Below, piece by piece: positions 11,660-22,120 of a stretch of DNA of 64,000 bases (positions are counted from its first letter, which is position 1; every line of letters starts with the position of its first letter). This DNA comes from Cricetomys ansorgei. Its lineage: Eukaryota > Chordata > Mammalia > Rodentia > Nesomyidae. The notes beneath the pieces were generated by a model. It did no database searches and had not been told where the DNA came from. It saw nothing but the letters and a program-made list of their open reading frames with translations. The DNA lies in the NCBI GenBank assembly GCA_026225945.1, contig JAMJFZ010001815.1:3942001-4006000 (forward strand), read 5' to 3'. Both the position numbers and the translations under genes were made by a program.

Positions 11660-13483
11660 AAAATACTCTTTGAGTTTGATATTGAGTTTGCAATGAATTG
11701 TGCATTGCACTGAATTTTGCTCTGTTGTCCAGTCCTCAGAGGTTCAGGCTAGCCCATATGTACCTTCCCAGTCATACTTAGCTCAGGTGTCCTCCCATCC
11801 TAATGTCAGGCTCCTCTCCACTAATACTCTGCCCCACCCCACTCATCATGTTCAGACCAATGTCCAGGAAGAGGAGAACCACATAAGAAACCTTAATTTC
11901 AAGAGCTGGATTGTGTCATGCTGAGTTTTACAATCAGGACCTGGAAGAATGACCTATTTTTGGGTGAACATTTATACTTAACTGTAATTATTTTCCATTA
12001 AAAACCCTATTATCTCAGTTACTCGTTTTGGTTGACTAACTCTTATGTATTTATCTCCTCCTACCTCACCCACAGAATAATTTCTACATAAGAAGAGAAA
12101 CATTGTATTTTGGGTATGATAATTGGTAATTATATGGTTCCTTTCTTCTGGTTCCCCGGGTGCTTTCAACATAGCACTGGAGACTGAGCAATGAGCTCAG
12201 AGCCCCACTTAGCATGGTTTGCTGATCAATAGACTCTCGAAAATACACTCCTTCTCTTGACAGCACTACTTTCTCCTCACAGCTGGGCCTCAGCCTTCTT
12301 CCAGGGTTGAAATGCAGCAAGTACAATCTCACCCTGACCAAACGATTCATGGACTTATTTTAGTTTAAAACGAATCATCTGCCAACGGGAGGAAACAAAG
12401 TAAAGGGGGCTGGGGGACCAGGTATAGATTTTGGACACTCTCACTGGGGTCCAGGGGCTCAGAAAACCAGGGGCTCAGAAAAGTCTGATGCACCACTAAT
12501 GCTGATCAGGGCGCGGCTGGAGAGTGTGGGCCAGCTGTGGTGTGACCTGTGGAAATGTACTATCTTCCCCCATCTCATGGAGCACAGTGGGCAGGGCAGG
12601 CTACTAGTTCATCGTCCCACCAACATTTTGATAAAAACACACTCTGCTAAATTCCTCTTCAAGTCTCTTTTCTCCCACCTCCTCTTCCTTCAATTAAGAC
12701 TTGTCCTGGTATCATGTCAGACCCAAGACTATATGCAACATCCACTCTAGTAAAAATGAATTCTTCTTTCCTGCAAAGGGTTTAGTTGATCCAAGATATT
12801 CTATTGCTCAAGAAAGGCCCTCACACTTTAGAGAGGGTAAAAACACTACCCATACCCCGTGCCTGGACTCAGTTCCCCACGAACTGTGTCCTGAAGGACA
12901 ATGAGCTCTCACAAGAGAGCTTCTGGGCTGGGGATAGGAACACATGTCTAGCAAATGCCTCACCAGTTTTGACTTTCAAGTTAGAGAGGATGACCATGTA
13001 GTCTTGGGAATAACCCCTAAGAAACAAAGATAGGTGGGTGATCTGAAGTTTTAGAAACAATATATCTGGAGGGAGGGATTCCATGTTGGTAAAGTTCCTG
13101 GGCTGTTGATGCTGATCCATGAGGAAGCTTGTTTGTGGCTAGACTGATGCTTCTCACTGCCATGCCAGCAAGCTCTAGAAGTCATAGGCTAACTACTTCT
13201 TTCTAGTAAGAACCCTCTGCATGTTTGTATCACCCACACTGTTTCTGAAGGCTTAAAATAGCAGGTCATGTCTAGACATGGTAGATGTTCAGAGAGATGG
13301 CCTTGTGTTGATTTTCATGGGAATCCAGTGATCTCTCAGGCTCAGATGCCTCTTTTCTACACGCAGACATGGCTGATAATCTGTCCTCCTACTTTCTCAG
13401 GACTGGAGAATGAAGGAAGACAAAGGAGGGAGATTGGATGCTTTCATCTACAAGGCTTCAAGACTTCACTCAGGGTGCAGGCC
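11660..13483. other. Unrecognised stretch
   Basis: 1.8 kb with no repeat family or exon recognised. Several frames of 60-90 codons overlap on both strands without bias, as expected by chance. Confidence 0.4.
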
Positions 13484-13670
13484 AGGAGACTCAGCAGTAA
13501 CAGGGCTTCCTGCTCTTGCAGAAGATCCAGGTTCCATTGCCACCACCTACATTAAATGGTTCACAAGCACCTGCTTCTCCCTCTAGTTCCAGGGCATGCC
13601 AAACCCTCTGGCCTCAGTCTCCTGAACACATACAGTGCACACAAACTCATACAAGCACACACAAACTCAT

Positions 13671-13704
<34 letters not shown>

Positions 13705-13732
13705 CTAAACATAAGTAAATAAAATCTTTTCA
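13484..13732 (+). mobile_element. B2/B3-type SINE with CA repeat in its tail
   Basis: The body shows the order of a decayed B2/B3: CAGCAGTAACAGGGCTTCC, CTTGCAGAAGATCCAGG, GGTTCACAAGCACC and TCTAGTTCCAGGGCATGCC, then ACACATACAGTGCACACA. A (CA)n run occupies about 13672-13703 and the element ends AAGTAAATAAAATCTTTT. Confidence 0.75.
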
Positions 13733-13889
13733 ACAATAAAAAAGCCGAATTTTGAAAACTGTGTTCTAGAATATATATTTGCACAAGATAAAAAGGCAGA
13801 AGGCACTGCACAAGGGTCTTATCCAGGAAAATCTTGTGTTTCCTTCACAAGCATGGACCTGAGCTTGGGCCCCCAAATGAATGTAAAAG

Positions 13890-14156
13890 TGTCTGGTGTG
13901 GTAGTGAGCACCTGTAATCTCAGCACTAAGGGAGCAAGAACAAGTGGATCCCTGGGCTCATTGACTAGTCACTCTGGCTGAACTGGTAAGTTCTAGGCCA
14001 ATGAGAAACCCTGTTTCATAGAAGGTGGATTGTGTCTCAGATTCCAGGCAAATGAGAAACCCTGTTCCATAGGAGGTGAACTGTGTTTCAGACTGACACT
14101 AAGGCTGCTCTCTGTCCTCCACTTGTACGTGTACATATGTGCAACTGCATGCGTGA
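13890..14156 (+). mobile_element. B4/B1-type SINE with internal 51-bp duplication
   Basis: It starts GTCTGGTGTGGTAGTGAGCA then CCTGTAATCTCAGCACT, the B1-like left half. GTGGATCCCTGGGCTCATTG, AGTTCTAGGCCAATGAG and AAACCCTGTTTCATA follow, typical of B4/RSINE elements, then a CTGTCCTCC segment and a CA tail. A 51-base segment is present twice (13991-14041, 14042-14092). Confidence 0.8.
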
Positions 14157-14157
14157 G

Positions 14158-14189
<32 letters not shown>

Positions 14190-14192
14190 GAG

Positions 14193-14242
<50 letters not shown>

Positions 14243-14252
14243 GTACACACAC
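14157..14252. repeat. Compound (CA)n microsatellite with internal duplication
   Basis: Long (CA)n is interrupted twice by the same CAGAGGTACAC word, at about 14188 and 14238. This implies a 50-base block duplicated within the array. The first bases (GCGCGC) extend the alternating pattern. Frames on either strand here are artefacts. Confidence 0.95.
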
Positions 14253-15321
14253 TTAACAAAGGAATATGAAGTATAGCTCACATTTAGTTAAAAGGAGGGT
14301 TTTATTTTCATCCCTGCGCATGGATGGAACCCATGGCCTTTCACAGGCCAGATAAGTTCTTAACCACTAAGCTTCACCCCAGCATCCAATATGATAGTTT
14401 ATAAGAGGATGATGGAGAAAGAAAAAGTCATGTGAGAAAGAAAGAGTTTAAAGACGGGTCTGAACTATTTACATCATACTCTGATTGTTCTTTATTTTGT
14501 TTAGTTTATGAATTAAACTAGACATTGAAGATGGTAAATGACATTGAAGCATTCTTTTTTTTTAAAAAAAAAATCTTGTGCTATTGACTATTATTTGAGG
14601 AGAAAACTGTAGAATTCTAAAACAACTGTTAGTTATTTTGTTACCAAAATCTTGAGAATTTTCTGCTGATCAGATTCTGGACGTTGAGACGCTCTGGTTA
14701 CTGTGGGAAAGATTTTCAGGTGCAGATAAGAGATTTGTTAATGAAAAGAAATGCTTTTTACATCAGAGTTTTTGTTTATGAAGATGTTTCTTTCAAGTCA
14801 CAGTCTACTGAAGCATTTACCAAATAGACAAGCTAATGATTTAATGTAGGCTAAAAGTATACCTCCCATAGTTTTAGGTTTGACAAATATACTGACAAAA
14901 TTTTATTGCTACATATTTTGTCTGAGGAAATATCATATACTTTAAAGATTTATATTCTTATTGGTATATAAAAGATATTTTTTCCAGGAGTACTACTAAT
15001 AAAGTTTCCAACATACATATATTTTATCAAGAGAGAACTCTACCTAAACTGGTGTTTTACTGATGCTGAAACAGCTGGACTCCTATTAGCACAGCTGAAT
15101 TAGGGTATTACTGAAACCAGTGTAAACAAACCTCTAAATTCACATACCTAGAAGGAATTCAATTGACAAACAATTGAAATGTGTGTCTCATTTTGGTAAA
15201 CACGACTTGATTCCCATGTTCTCTTAAATTATGATAATTATAGCTACTTTCCTCAGAAGACTATGTTTTCATGGTTGCTACCTCATCTGTTACTGTAATG
15301 TTGCTGTGAGGGACAGATGTA
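14253..15321. other. Unrecognised AT-rich stretch
   Basis: About 1 kb with no exon or repeat recognised. Confidence 0.4.
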
Positions 15322-15400
15322 ACAGCCTTCAATTTACAGATGAAGAAAGCGTGGCGCAGATGGCCACACTTGCCTACGGAGAAGCTGAGCTACCATGATG
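15322..15400 (-). mobile_element. Possible MIR SINE core (reverse)
   Basis: CAATTTACAGATGAAGAAAG followed by a decayed segment ending in GCTGAGCTACC resembles the reversed MIR core (TTTTACAGATGAGGAAACTG, then a TTGCCCAAGGTCACACAGCT equivalent). Short and diverged. Confidence 0.4.
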
Positions 15401-15749
15401 ATGTCTACGACGTTGATGTTAAAGTCTTTGCTTGAGTGGAAGAGTGGACCTATAGGATACATTGTAAATGGGCATTGTGACTTGACACTTGACCGATACC
15501 GTTTCCCCCTTGCTTGCAGAAATGTGTAAAATTGGTCAGCCTTTACCAGGTCAACCATGCCACGGAGGCAAAGCTGCTGAAGCTTGCTACTAACTGGCTA
15601 GTGTAATATGAATGGGTGGACGGACCATCAGCAACATGTTCCATAAATCCCCAAAGAGAATTTAACTTAGACTCAGGATCTCAGGATTGAAATGGTCATC
15701 CCTACTTGCCTCAGTAGATCAGAAAATGAATCACATTAGAAGCCACTAC

Positions 15750-16400
15750 AATAAGATTTATTTTCTGGCTCTTATTGTTGGCAGGGACCGGCCATGTCCA
15801 GGTAGGTAAAAGTATCCTAGATAATGGGGAGCAGTGCTACACTGCCCTTGGTCATACTCTGAGATACACACAGGATAGAAGAGCAATAGGCAAATGCCCA
15901 CAGATATCTGTGTTAGCAGCAACAGGCCACTCTAAAGCTTCGCAGCTTCAGAGTACAGCTACCTGTATGCTGTGCTAAACCACAGCATACAGGTAGCTGT
16001 ATTTTGAATTGGGTTTAGCCGGGCAGCTTCTGCCTTGGCTTAGGGATTCCTTGATCAATGACTTCAATTGGTTTCTTGCCTGAGGCCAGATGATTCAAGA
16101 GGGCTTCTATTCATGTGTCTGGAAGAGAACCAAGGCTTTCTGCTGGAGCTGTTTGGCTCTGCTTCTGTGTTCTTTTCAGCCAAATAGTCTGGCCCTTATT
16201 TTTAAGTGGTGTCAATATCTCACAAAGGTATCCCACAAGCACTTATAGGTATTTGCTGGTATCAAATTTGCAAGACACATCTTGACACGGAGTCATTGTG
16301 GGAGGGAGTTACACTAAGACACAGGAGGTTGGAGCTACTTGTGCCTCTAAGTAACAGTTCACAGGATCAGCAATACAGTTGCTAGTGCTGCTATATGGGG
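15750..16400 (-). mobile_element. Possible old LTR-type repeat (reverse), family unresolved
   Basis: The words AGATGATTCAAGAGGGCTTC and CATGTGTCTGG around 16088-16120 recall an old mammalian LTR family in reverse orientation. The GTGGGAGGGAGTTACACT word near 16300 fits the same pattern. The homology is weak and the limits are a guess. The perfect inverted repeat at 15954-16001 lies inside. Confidence 0.3.
15954..16001. repeat. Perfect 21-bp inverted repeat with 6-nt spacer
   Basis: The left arm 15954-15974 is exactly the reverse complement of the right arm 15981-16001. The spacer 15975-15980 reads CTAAAC. Each arm contains AGCTACCTGTATGCTGT or its complement. Transcription on either strand would give a 21-bp stem with a 6-nt loop; as DNA it could extrude a cruciform. 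No known MITE or miRNA is recognised. The short loop is atypical for a miRNA precursor. Confidence 0.95.
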
Positions 16401-16401
16401 C

Positions 16402-17491
16402 ACAGGGAAATGTGAGATAAAGCTGGGTTTTGCTTGCTTCTAACTTGAACTAGATGTATATTGCACCTGCAATTTCCATCCCCTCATACGTAAAAAGGCT
16501 CCATCACAACCTCTTTGCTTGAGTTTGCAGGGTTATGGTTCACACAATCGTTTAGAAAGCCTATGTAAAGATATTATGCAGTACTTCATAGAGAGTACAC
16601 AGTGAAGATGCCATACACACTCTGGGATTTTAGAAGCTCATGGTCCAGTGGCGAAGACGGCAGATACAGGAAACAATATCAACAGTAACAGACCCCACGG
16701 CCATTTTGGGATTTCATAAATGTTTTATAGACAAGGCATGTTACAGAGCTTCACAGACATGTGTTTGATGTAGAACAATAGCCTTCATCCTTCATTCTTT
16801 ATAAAGACATTTCATTCACCAAATTTTGTCTTTCTCCATTTTTTTTGTGGTTTCTTTTCTGATGCTATATATCAATTGCTTTTTTCAAAATGTATTATCT
16901 AAAATTTACATTTATTTACCTTCAGATATTAAAAATATTAGCAGTTCATTCCCTTGGAATTTGCCTTGATGTGTGGAGACTCTGGAAGTCTAGCCAGGTG
17001 TGTGTGTTGGGGTGTACACACATGCTTCTACCCAGACATGTAAATAATTGACATCACCCATGATATTTATTGACTACTTTGGTAAATGAATCGAATATGA
17101 TTAGAGAGCCAACATAGATCATATGATCGTAGGAAATCTAAGAAGAACACACACATAGCCAAGTTTCTTTCTGGCATAAATCTAAGGACAGCTTATCCAA
17201 ACTAGTCACTCTTAGAGCAAAATTAGAAAAATGGTCAGGAAAAATGGAATGATGAGAGGATGTGACACCAGCACCATGCTGGCCTGAGGGTAGCCGAAGT
17301 GCTTTGGCCTGCTGCTGAGCGGGCCCATTCCACACACTGATGCTCAGATAGAGGAAGCACTGTGTCATCTATGTCCTTCTGAATAATGGCTCCAAGGGCT
17401 CATGGTACCAGAAACATCATCCCCACTTCCACCCCCAGTGCACAGCTTCCACAGCTCAAAACAGGGACCTGGGATCTGAGTGCTGAACTAA

Positions 17492-17493
<2 letters not shown>
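16402..17493. other. Unrecognised stretch
   Basis: No gene or repeat recognised in about 1.1 kb. It ends at a (CT)n repeat. Confidence 0.4.

Positions 17494-17528
<35 letters not shown>
17494..17528. repeat. (CT)n microsatellite
   Basis: Uninterrupted CT dinucleotides, about 17 units. The Arg/Glu-rich frame read from the opposite strand is an artefact. Confidence 0.95.
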
Positions 17529-17530
<2 letters not shown>

Positions 17531-18054
17531 ATTTTGAGCCTGGGATATTATTGCAGTGACTTTGGAAAAATAAAAATCAGCGATTAGGAAGGAGTGAGCA
17601 TGGGAACAGGGTGAACCATTAGTGAGGGTGTGAGAGGGCTGATGATGTGTGAACAAGACCCACAGGAGCTGAGGTCTCATTCGGAGGTAGAGTAAACGGG
17701 GCTCTTCGGCTAACTGTGGATGTGGGGGCAGGAACGAATCTGCCTGAAGAATGGCAGATTTCTGAGGTCATCAAGAACTTTAAGACTTTAGATATGAGGG
17801 GTGACAAATGAAGAATCTCTTATGAATTCTGACACTGGACACCTGTGATCTAGGGGATTCTGTGAAGCAAGACTCATTCTCTCCAAACACACAGATGAGG
17901 AATAGAACCCTGATGTGCTATGAGTCTTGTGTTAGCCACACAGCCACCAGGTAATAGCATCAAAATCAACACAAATCTTAGCTCTCCCCCTTGGTGCTTT
18001 TGTCATGGAGAAACAAAGACTTGAGTGGCACTATCCTAGGTACAATTGAGATTA
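17529..18054. other. Unrecognised stretch
   Basis: No gene or repeat recognised. Confidence 0.4.
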
Positions 18055-18310
18055 GACAAAAATTATGGTAGCATAGTATTTTTCCCTTGCATAAGAGTAC
18101 ATTCCAGGATATTTAGTTGTAGGAAAGTGCTTTCTTCATATGTGGGGGTTGCATCCAGGACTCCTAGTAGATGGCTGAAGTCATGGATAATACCTAACCC
18201 TGCCCACATACTTTGCTTTTTTCTATGCTCATACTTATGATAAAGTTTAAAATGTAATTTTAAGTGTAGTGGACCTAAATGACACTAATAATAAAGCGGA
18301 GCCATTCTTC
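18055..18310 (+). mobile_element. Old interspersed repeat, DNA-transposon-like, family unresolved
   Basis: TGCATAAGAGTACATTCCAG, a CATCCAGGACTCCTAGTAGA-like word, TGGATAATACCTAACCC and CTTATGATAAAGTTT follow in the order of a widespread mammalian repeat. I remember that order as belonging to an ancient DNA element, but cannot name the family. It is interrupted on the right by the LTR starting at 18317. Confidence 0.45.
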
Positions 18311-18316
18311 TAATTG

Positions 18317-18750
18317 TGTTGGTTAGTTTTTTGTCAACATAATACAAATTTGAGTCATCTGGGAAGAGGAACCTCAATCAAGAAATTTCTTCATTCAAAC
18401 TGCCTTTGGGCATGTCTGTGGTCATTTTCCTGATTAATGATTCATGTGGGAGGGCCTAGCCCACTGTGGGTGCTGCCACTCCTGTGCAGGCGGTGATCCT
18501 GAGTTGTATAATTTCTTAATCATTTCCTAGTTTCTTAATCAAGTTGAGCCAGCCATTGTGAACAAGCTAGTAAGCAGTGCTATTCTAAGGTCTCTGCTTC
18601 AGGTCCCACCTCAAGATTCCTGGTCCAAGTTCCTACCCTAATTTCCCTTAATGATGGAGTCTGACCTGGGAAATGCAAGTTAATAAACTCTTTTCCCTCC
18701 TCAAGTTGCTTTGGGTCATGGGGTTTATCATAGCCATAGGAAGTAACATA
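18317..18750 (+). mobile_element. ERVL-type LTR (RMER15-like), full length
   Basis: It starts TGTTGGTTAGTTTTTTGTCA, includes GAGTCATCTGGGAAGAGGAA, TTGATTAATG-type and CATGTGGGAGGGCC words, a CCACTGTGGGTGCTGCCA segment, a polyadenylation-like AATAAA at about 18681, and ends near GGAAGTAACATA. The order matches a common rodent ERVL-related LTR that I associate with RMER15; the name is provisional. Two related copies occur at 31585-31800 (reverse) and 32790-33190 (forward). No internal ERV region is adjacent, so it is a solo LTR. Confidence 0.8.
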
Positions 18751-18945
18751 GGTCAGCAATTTGTCATAAAATTAATAAAATGTTATGTGAATATGAGATT
18801 GACCTCTCAAAATATCTGTCTTTGCCACTCACCCTTCTTGTGCCAATGTGAGTTGAAGAAATACCCAAGTGAAAAATTGAATTGAAGTAAGGGACACAAA
18901 CATCAGAGTACAGCATCAGGCTTCTGTGTGAGTGCCACCTGACCA

Positions 18946-18951
18946 TGTCTC
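18946..18951. repeat. Target-site duplication, left copy (TGTCTC)
   Basis: Perfect 6-base match to 19293-19298, immediately flanking the TG...CA LTR. Six bases is the size used by class II (ERVK/IAP-type) integrases. Confidence 0.9.
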
Positions 18952-19011
18952 TGTGGACGCCCGCCTCACCTGCAAGGAAGACGCCGCACACAGGATTCTT
19001 CTGGTTTACGC

Positions 19012-19017
19012 TTTATT
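19012..19017 (-). terminator. Polyadenylation signal of the solo LTR
   Basis: TTTATT on the plus strand is AATAAA on the minus strand, about 65 bases downstream of the TATA box. This matches the R-region layout of IAP-type LTRs. Confidence 0.7.
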
Positions 19018-19078
19018 GAGGACAGCCGTTCAATTACGTGTTGAGAGCGAAAGACCCTGATTGCAAAAGGCACCCTGC

Positions 19079-19087
19079 TTATATAGA
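19079..19087 (-). promoter_or_regulatory. TATA box of the solo LTR
   Basis: The plus strand reads CTTATATAG; the minus strand reads CTATATAAG. It lies between the U3 duplicated unit and the AATAAA signal, in the position expected for an LTR promoter firing leftwards. Confidence 0.7.
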
Positions 19088-19191
19088 GCATAGGGCTACG
19101 TGACCGTCAATGATTGGATACTCGTCCAGACCCTCATTAGCATGGACAGAGGCGGCAAGGACTGCTCACCTGCGCCTGTGCTGTAACTTGT

Positions 19192-19229
19192 TTACTCCAA
19201 ATGCGAACAATTACTCCAAATGCGAGCAA
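19192..19229 (-). repeat. Tandem 19-bp duplication in LTR U3
   Basis: TTACTCCAAATGCGAACAA (19192-19210) is followed directly by a copy differing at one base (19211-19229). Duplicated U3 motifs often act as enhancer units in ERV LTRs. Confidence 0.9.
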
Positions 19230-19292
19230 GAAGAACCCGGAAGCAGGAAACCGGCGCCATCTTGTAATGGCATTTCAACTCGGCTCCCAACA

Positions 19293-19298
19293 TGTCTC
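19293..19298. repeat. Target-site duplication, right copy (TGTCTC)
   Basis: Identical to 18946-18951. Confidence 0.9.
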
Positions 19299-20164
19299 TT
19301 GAAACTACAGTCATCAGAATCCGAAATCCACGCCAGATACGAAGTAACCACTGCCAAGCAGGTAGTGTATTAAGAATGGCTATATGGGGCACACAGATGA
19401 TCCTGTTCTTGGGTGGAATGGAGCCAGTGTGGTATTTCACCATGTTCCTTAGAACAATGTGCAATTAAGAATCTATGAATTGCTTGTTTATAGGATATTT
19501 TAAAATCATTTACCATGTTTAGACTGTGGTTCGACTAAAATTAACAGATACTGAAGAAAGTGAATTTGTAGATAAGGAGTGTGACTGTATCCCAACTGAA
19601 GGATGTAGAAAGAAAATGGAATGGCAAAGAATAACTTGTTTTTTCAGTAGTTTGTGGAGTATCTATGAAAACTATCTGATGTGTAACCTGAATATAAAAA
19701 ACGTAGAGTAGATAATGAAGTTAGAATTATTGCTTGCTTAAACAGTAATTCCCCAGCAACAAAAATCTGACAAAAGTCAGGATTCTTGAAATAGTTAATA
19801 CTGTATTTAGAGTTGATTCCTGATCCATCACAATTCAGCATAGGGAGAGGATGTAGCATTACCTTAATGAGCATTGGTGAAGAGATTCTAACAGATCCTA
19901 GTTTTACTTTACAGAGGAAATGTCTACACTTTAACTGTTGTCTCAGAGAGTAATATAGGATCTTAATCAAAAGAGGAAAACATAGTTTCAAATGAATTCA
20001 ACTGAAAAAAATCAGATGCATATTTGCTCATCAGAGTCAGGGCAGATAGGTTCTGCAGAAAAAGTAATAAATAATTTTAAAAGTGAAGGATTCACCCCTC
20101 CCCAGATATCAGGAACTTAAGAATAAGCTAATTGGCTATTCAAGTAAATTAGGGTGTCCTGTCT
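19299..20164. other. Unrecognised stretch
   Basis: No gene or repeat recognised. The longest frame is 115 codons at 19644-19991 on the minus strand. It has no recognisable domain. Confidence 0.4.
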
Positions 20165-20340
20165 ATGCTGTAGACTTGCAGAGCATGCGCAGGGTTGAAG
20201 ACGAAGCGATGGAATGGCACAGCAGCTCTCAGTAGCGCAAGCCAGGAAGTGATGCACGACACACGTCAGTTTCTTTCAGAATCTTTCAGACAAGATTAGT
20301 TGTAGTCCCTGAACTCAGTGCCGGAGAAGGCGGAAGGTGC
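20165..20340. other. Local CpG-containing segment, family unknown
   Basis: Eight CpGs occur between 20187 and 20332, including a GCATGCGCA word (NRF1-like half site) at about 20183 and GGAAGTGA-type Ets-like words. This contrasts with the CpG-poor surroundings. It could be part of a young LTR or a regulatory fragment. I cannot assign it. Confidence 0.35.
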
Positions 20341-20674
20341 AGATGTATACATGGCTCCAGAGCAAGATTGGACATGAAAACAGTCAATGGCATGCTGGAG
20401 CAAAACAAATGGGAAGGGGCAGGGGAGGTAATAGTAGCAAAGATGGGTTAAGGCAAGTGGGGAGAGGGGAGCTGGCTGGACCTTGTGCCCATCAATGGGA
20501 TAGGTTCCCTCTCCTGGGGAAAAGGGAGCGATGTGAGTTCACCATGGCTGGTGCTGGGTCTTGGAGGACTCTTTCACTGAAAACACTAGGGAGAGAGATG
20601 TTTAAACACATAGGGATGGGGATGGTGTCTCACTGTCTTCTTTATATACATCTCCAGCTGTTATTTAGGGATGG
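20341..20674. other. Unrecognised stretch
   Basis: No repeat recognised. An open frame of 118 codons (20337-20693, plus) covers it without recognisable domains. Confidence 0.35.
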
Positions 20675-21560
20675 AGCAGATTTTTGTTTTTAAGTTGAAA
20701 ATAGATTTTATCAATACTATATATTCTGATAAGGTTTCTCTTCCATCAACTCCTCTCAAATCTTCCCCACTTTCCCACCCACCCAATTCGATACCCCTTT
20801 TCCTATCTCTCATTAGTATGCAAACAAGCATTAATAATAATAATGATAATAATAACAACAAGAATAATGATAAATAAAATAAAGACAAAAAAACTCAGAA
20901 TGGGATAAAACAAACAAACAGAGGAAGGAATAGCTCAAGAAACACATACAGACAGAGGGACACACACATTTGCACACATAGAAATCCCATAAAACCACAA
21001 AAACAGAAGCTGTAATATATACCCAAAGGACCTATAAGAAAACAAACAAAAAGAGCCCTGATAAAATATTACAAGACAAAGACTCTCCATAGATGCCAAT
21101 GAGTTCATTTTGTGTTGGGCATCTACTGCTGGGCATAGGGCCTGGCCATTAAAGTGGTTTGTATCCCCAATGAAACTCCACTGGAGAAAACTAACTTTTC
21201 ATTACATGAAACTTTCCATTACGTGATAACCATGCGAGTGGTTATCGATTGGAGTTAGCTTCTGAGTTTTGCATCCACTTTTTTCATTCCCGAGACCCCA
21301 TCTGGCCCAGACACATGCAGACCCTGAGGGCTCTGGCATAGTCTCTGTGAGTTCACATGTGCATCAGTCCTGCTGCATTTAGGAGGTCTGTGTCTTTGGT
21401 GTCCCCCATCGCTTCTTTGTATGTTGTATAGCTGTGGGTCTTTGCATTTGTTTCCATCTACAGTAGGAGGAAGCTTCTCCGATGATGGCTGGGCCAGACA
21501 TTGATATGTGAGTATAGCAAATGTCATTAGGAGTCATTTTATTGTTACGTTCCTTTAGAG

Positions 21561-21709
21561 TGGTAGTTATCAGCCTTCCTAATCTGCAACTGTTTAATAC
21601 AGTTCCTCATGCTGTAGCGACCCATAGCCATAAAAATTATTTTCGTTCTTACTTCATAACTAATTTTGATACCATTATGAATCATAATGTAAATACTTGC
21701 CTTGAAGAT
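21561..21709 (+). mobile_element. URR1-type hAT element, left part
   Basis: TCAGCCTTCCTAATCTGCAA then TTTAATACAGTTCCTCATGC and GAATCATAATGTAAAT are the left half of the rodent non-autonomous hAT-Charlie element URR1. It continues at 22043 after an inserted LTR. A flanking 8-base duplication is suggested by CTTTAGAG (21553-21560) and CTTTGAAG (22121-22128), 6 of 8 matching. Confidence 0.8.
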
Positions 21710-22042
21710 TGTGGTGGTTTGAATAAAAATACCCACATAATCTCATAGGCAGTGGCATTACTAGGAAGCGTGATCCTGTTGGAGAAAGTGGGTCAGTGGA
21801 GGTGTACTTTGAGGTTTCAGACGCAGTGGCTCATTCTCTCTTCCTGCTGACTGCCCATCCCAATGCAGAACTCTCAGCTACCTCTCCAGCACCATATCTG
21901 CCTGTGGGCCACCATATTTCTTACCATGATGAGAATGGATGACCCTCTGAACTGAACACAAGCCTAATTAAATGTTGCTCTTTATAAGAAATGCCATGGT
22001 TATGGTATCTGTTCACAGCAATAGACAACCCTAGCTAAGACA
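21710..22042 (+). mobile_element. MaLR (ORR1-like) LTR inserted in URR1
   Basis: The 333-base element starts TGTGGTGGTTTGAATAAA and ends AGCTAAGACA, with TCCTGTTGGAGAAAGTGGGT, CTCTCCAGCACCATATCTGC and CTAATTAAATGTTGCTCTTT inside. This is the layout of rodent MaLR LTRs. Flanks AAGAT (21705-21709) and TAGAT (22043-22047) agree at 4 of 5, consistent with a 5-bp ERVL target duplication. No internal region: a solo LTR. Confidence 0.85.
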
Positions 22043-22120
22043 TAGATGGTCATAAGCAACCCCTGTGAAATGGTACGTCAACTCTCTAAGGGGTTGCTAC
22101 CCACAAGTTGAGAGCTGCTG
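22043..22120 (+). mobile_element. URR1-type hAT element, right part
   Basis: AAGCAACCCCTGTGAAATGG, AAGGGGTTGCTACCCACAAG and TTGAGAGCTGCTG complete the URR1 element with its right inverted terminus (CAGTGGTTCTCAAC complement, decayed). Confidence 0.8.

Larger units (their letters stand above)
18952..19292 (-). mobile_element. Solo class II (IAP/RLTR10-like) LTR, intact, 341 bp
   Basis: On the minus strand the LTR begins TGTTGGGAGCCGAG at 19292 and ends CA at 18952. In sense order it has an AAGATGGCGCC YY1-like word (about 19255-19265), a duplicated 19-base U3 unit (19192-19229), a TATATAAG box (about 19079-19087), and AATAAA (19012-19017), followed by the U5-like end. It holds 19 CpGs in 341 bases, far above the surroundings, and both ends and the 6-bp target duplication are intact, so the insertion looks young. 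With only one LTR it is the product of LTR-LTR recombination. The exact subfamily is not resolved. Confidence 0.93.

Noticed and set aside
13993..14281. Cys/Val and Thr/His repeat proteins
   Set aside because: Translations of a (CA)n microsatellite.
21255..21527. 90-codon minus-strand frame as a gene
   Set aside because: It falls wholly within the reversed LINE-1 3' UTR.
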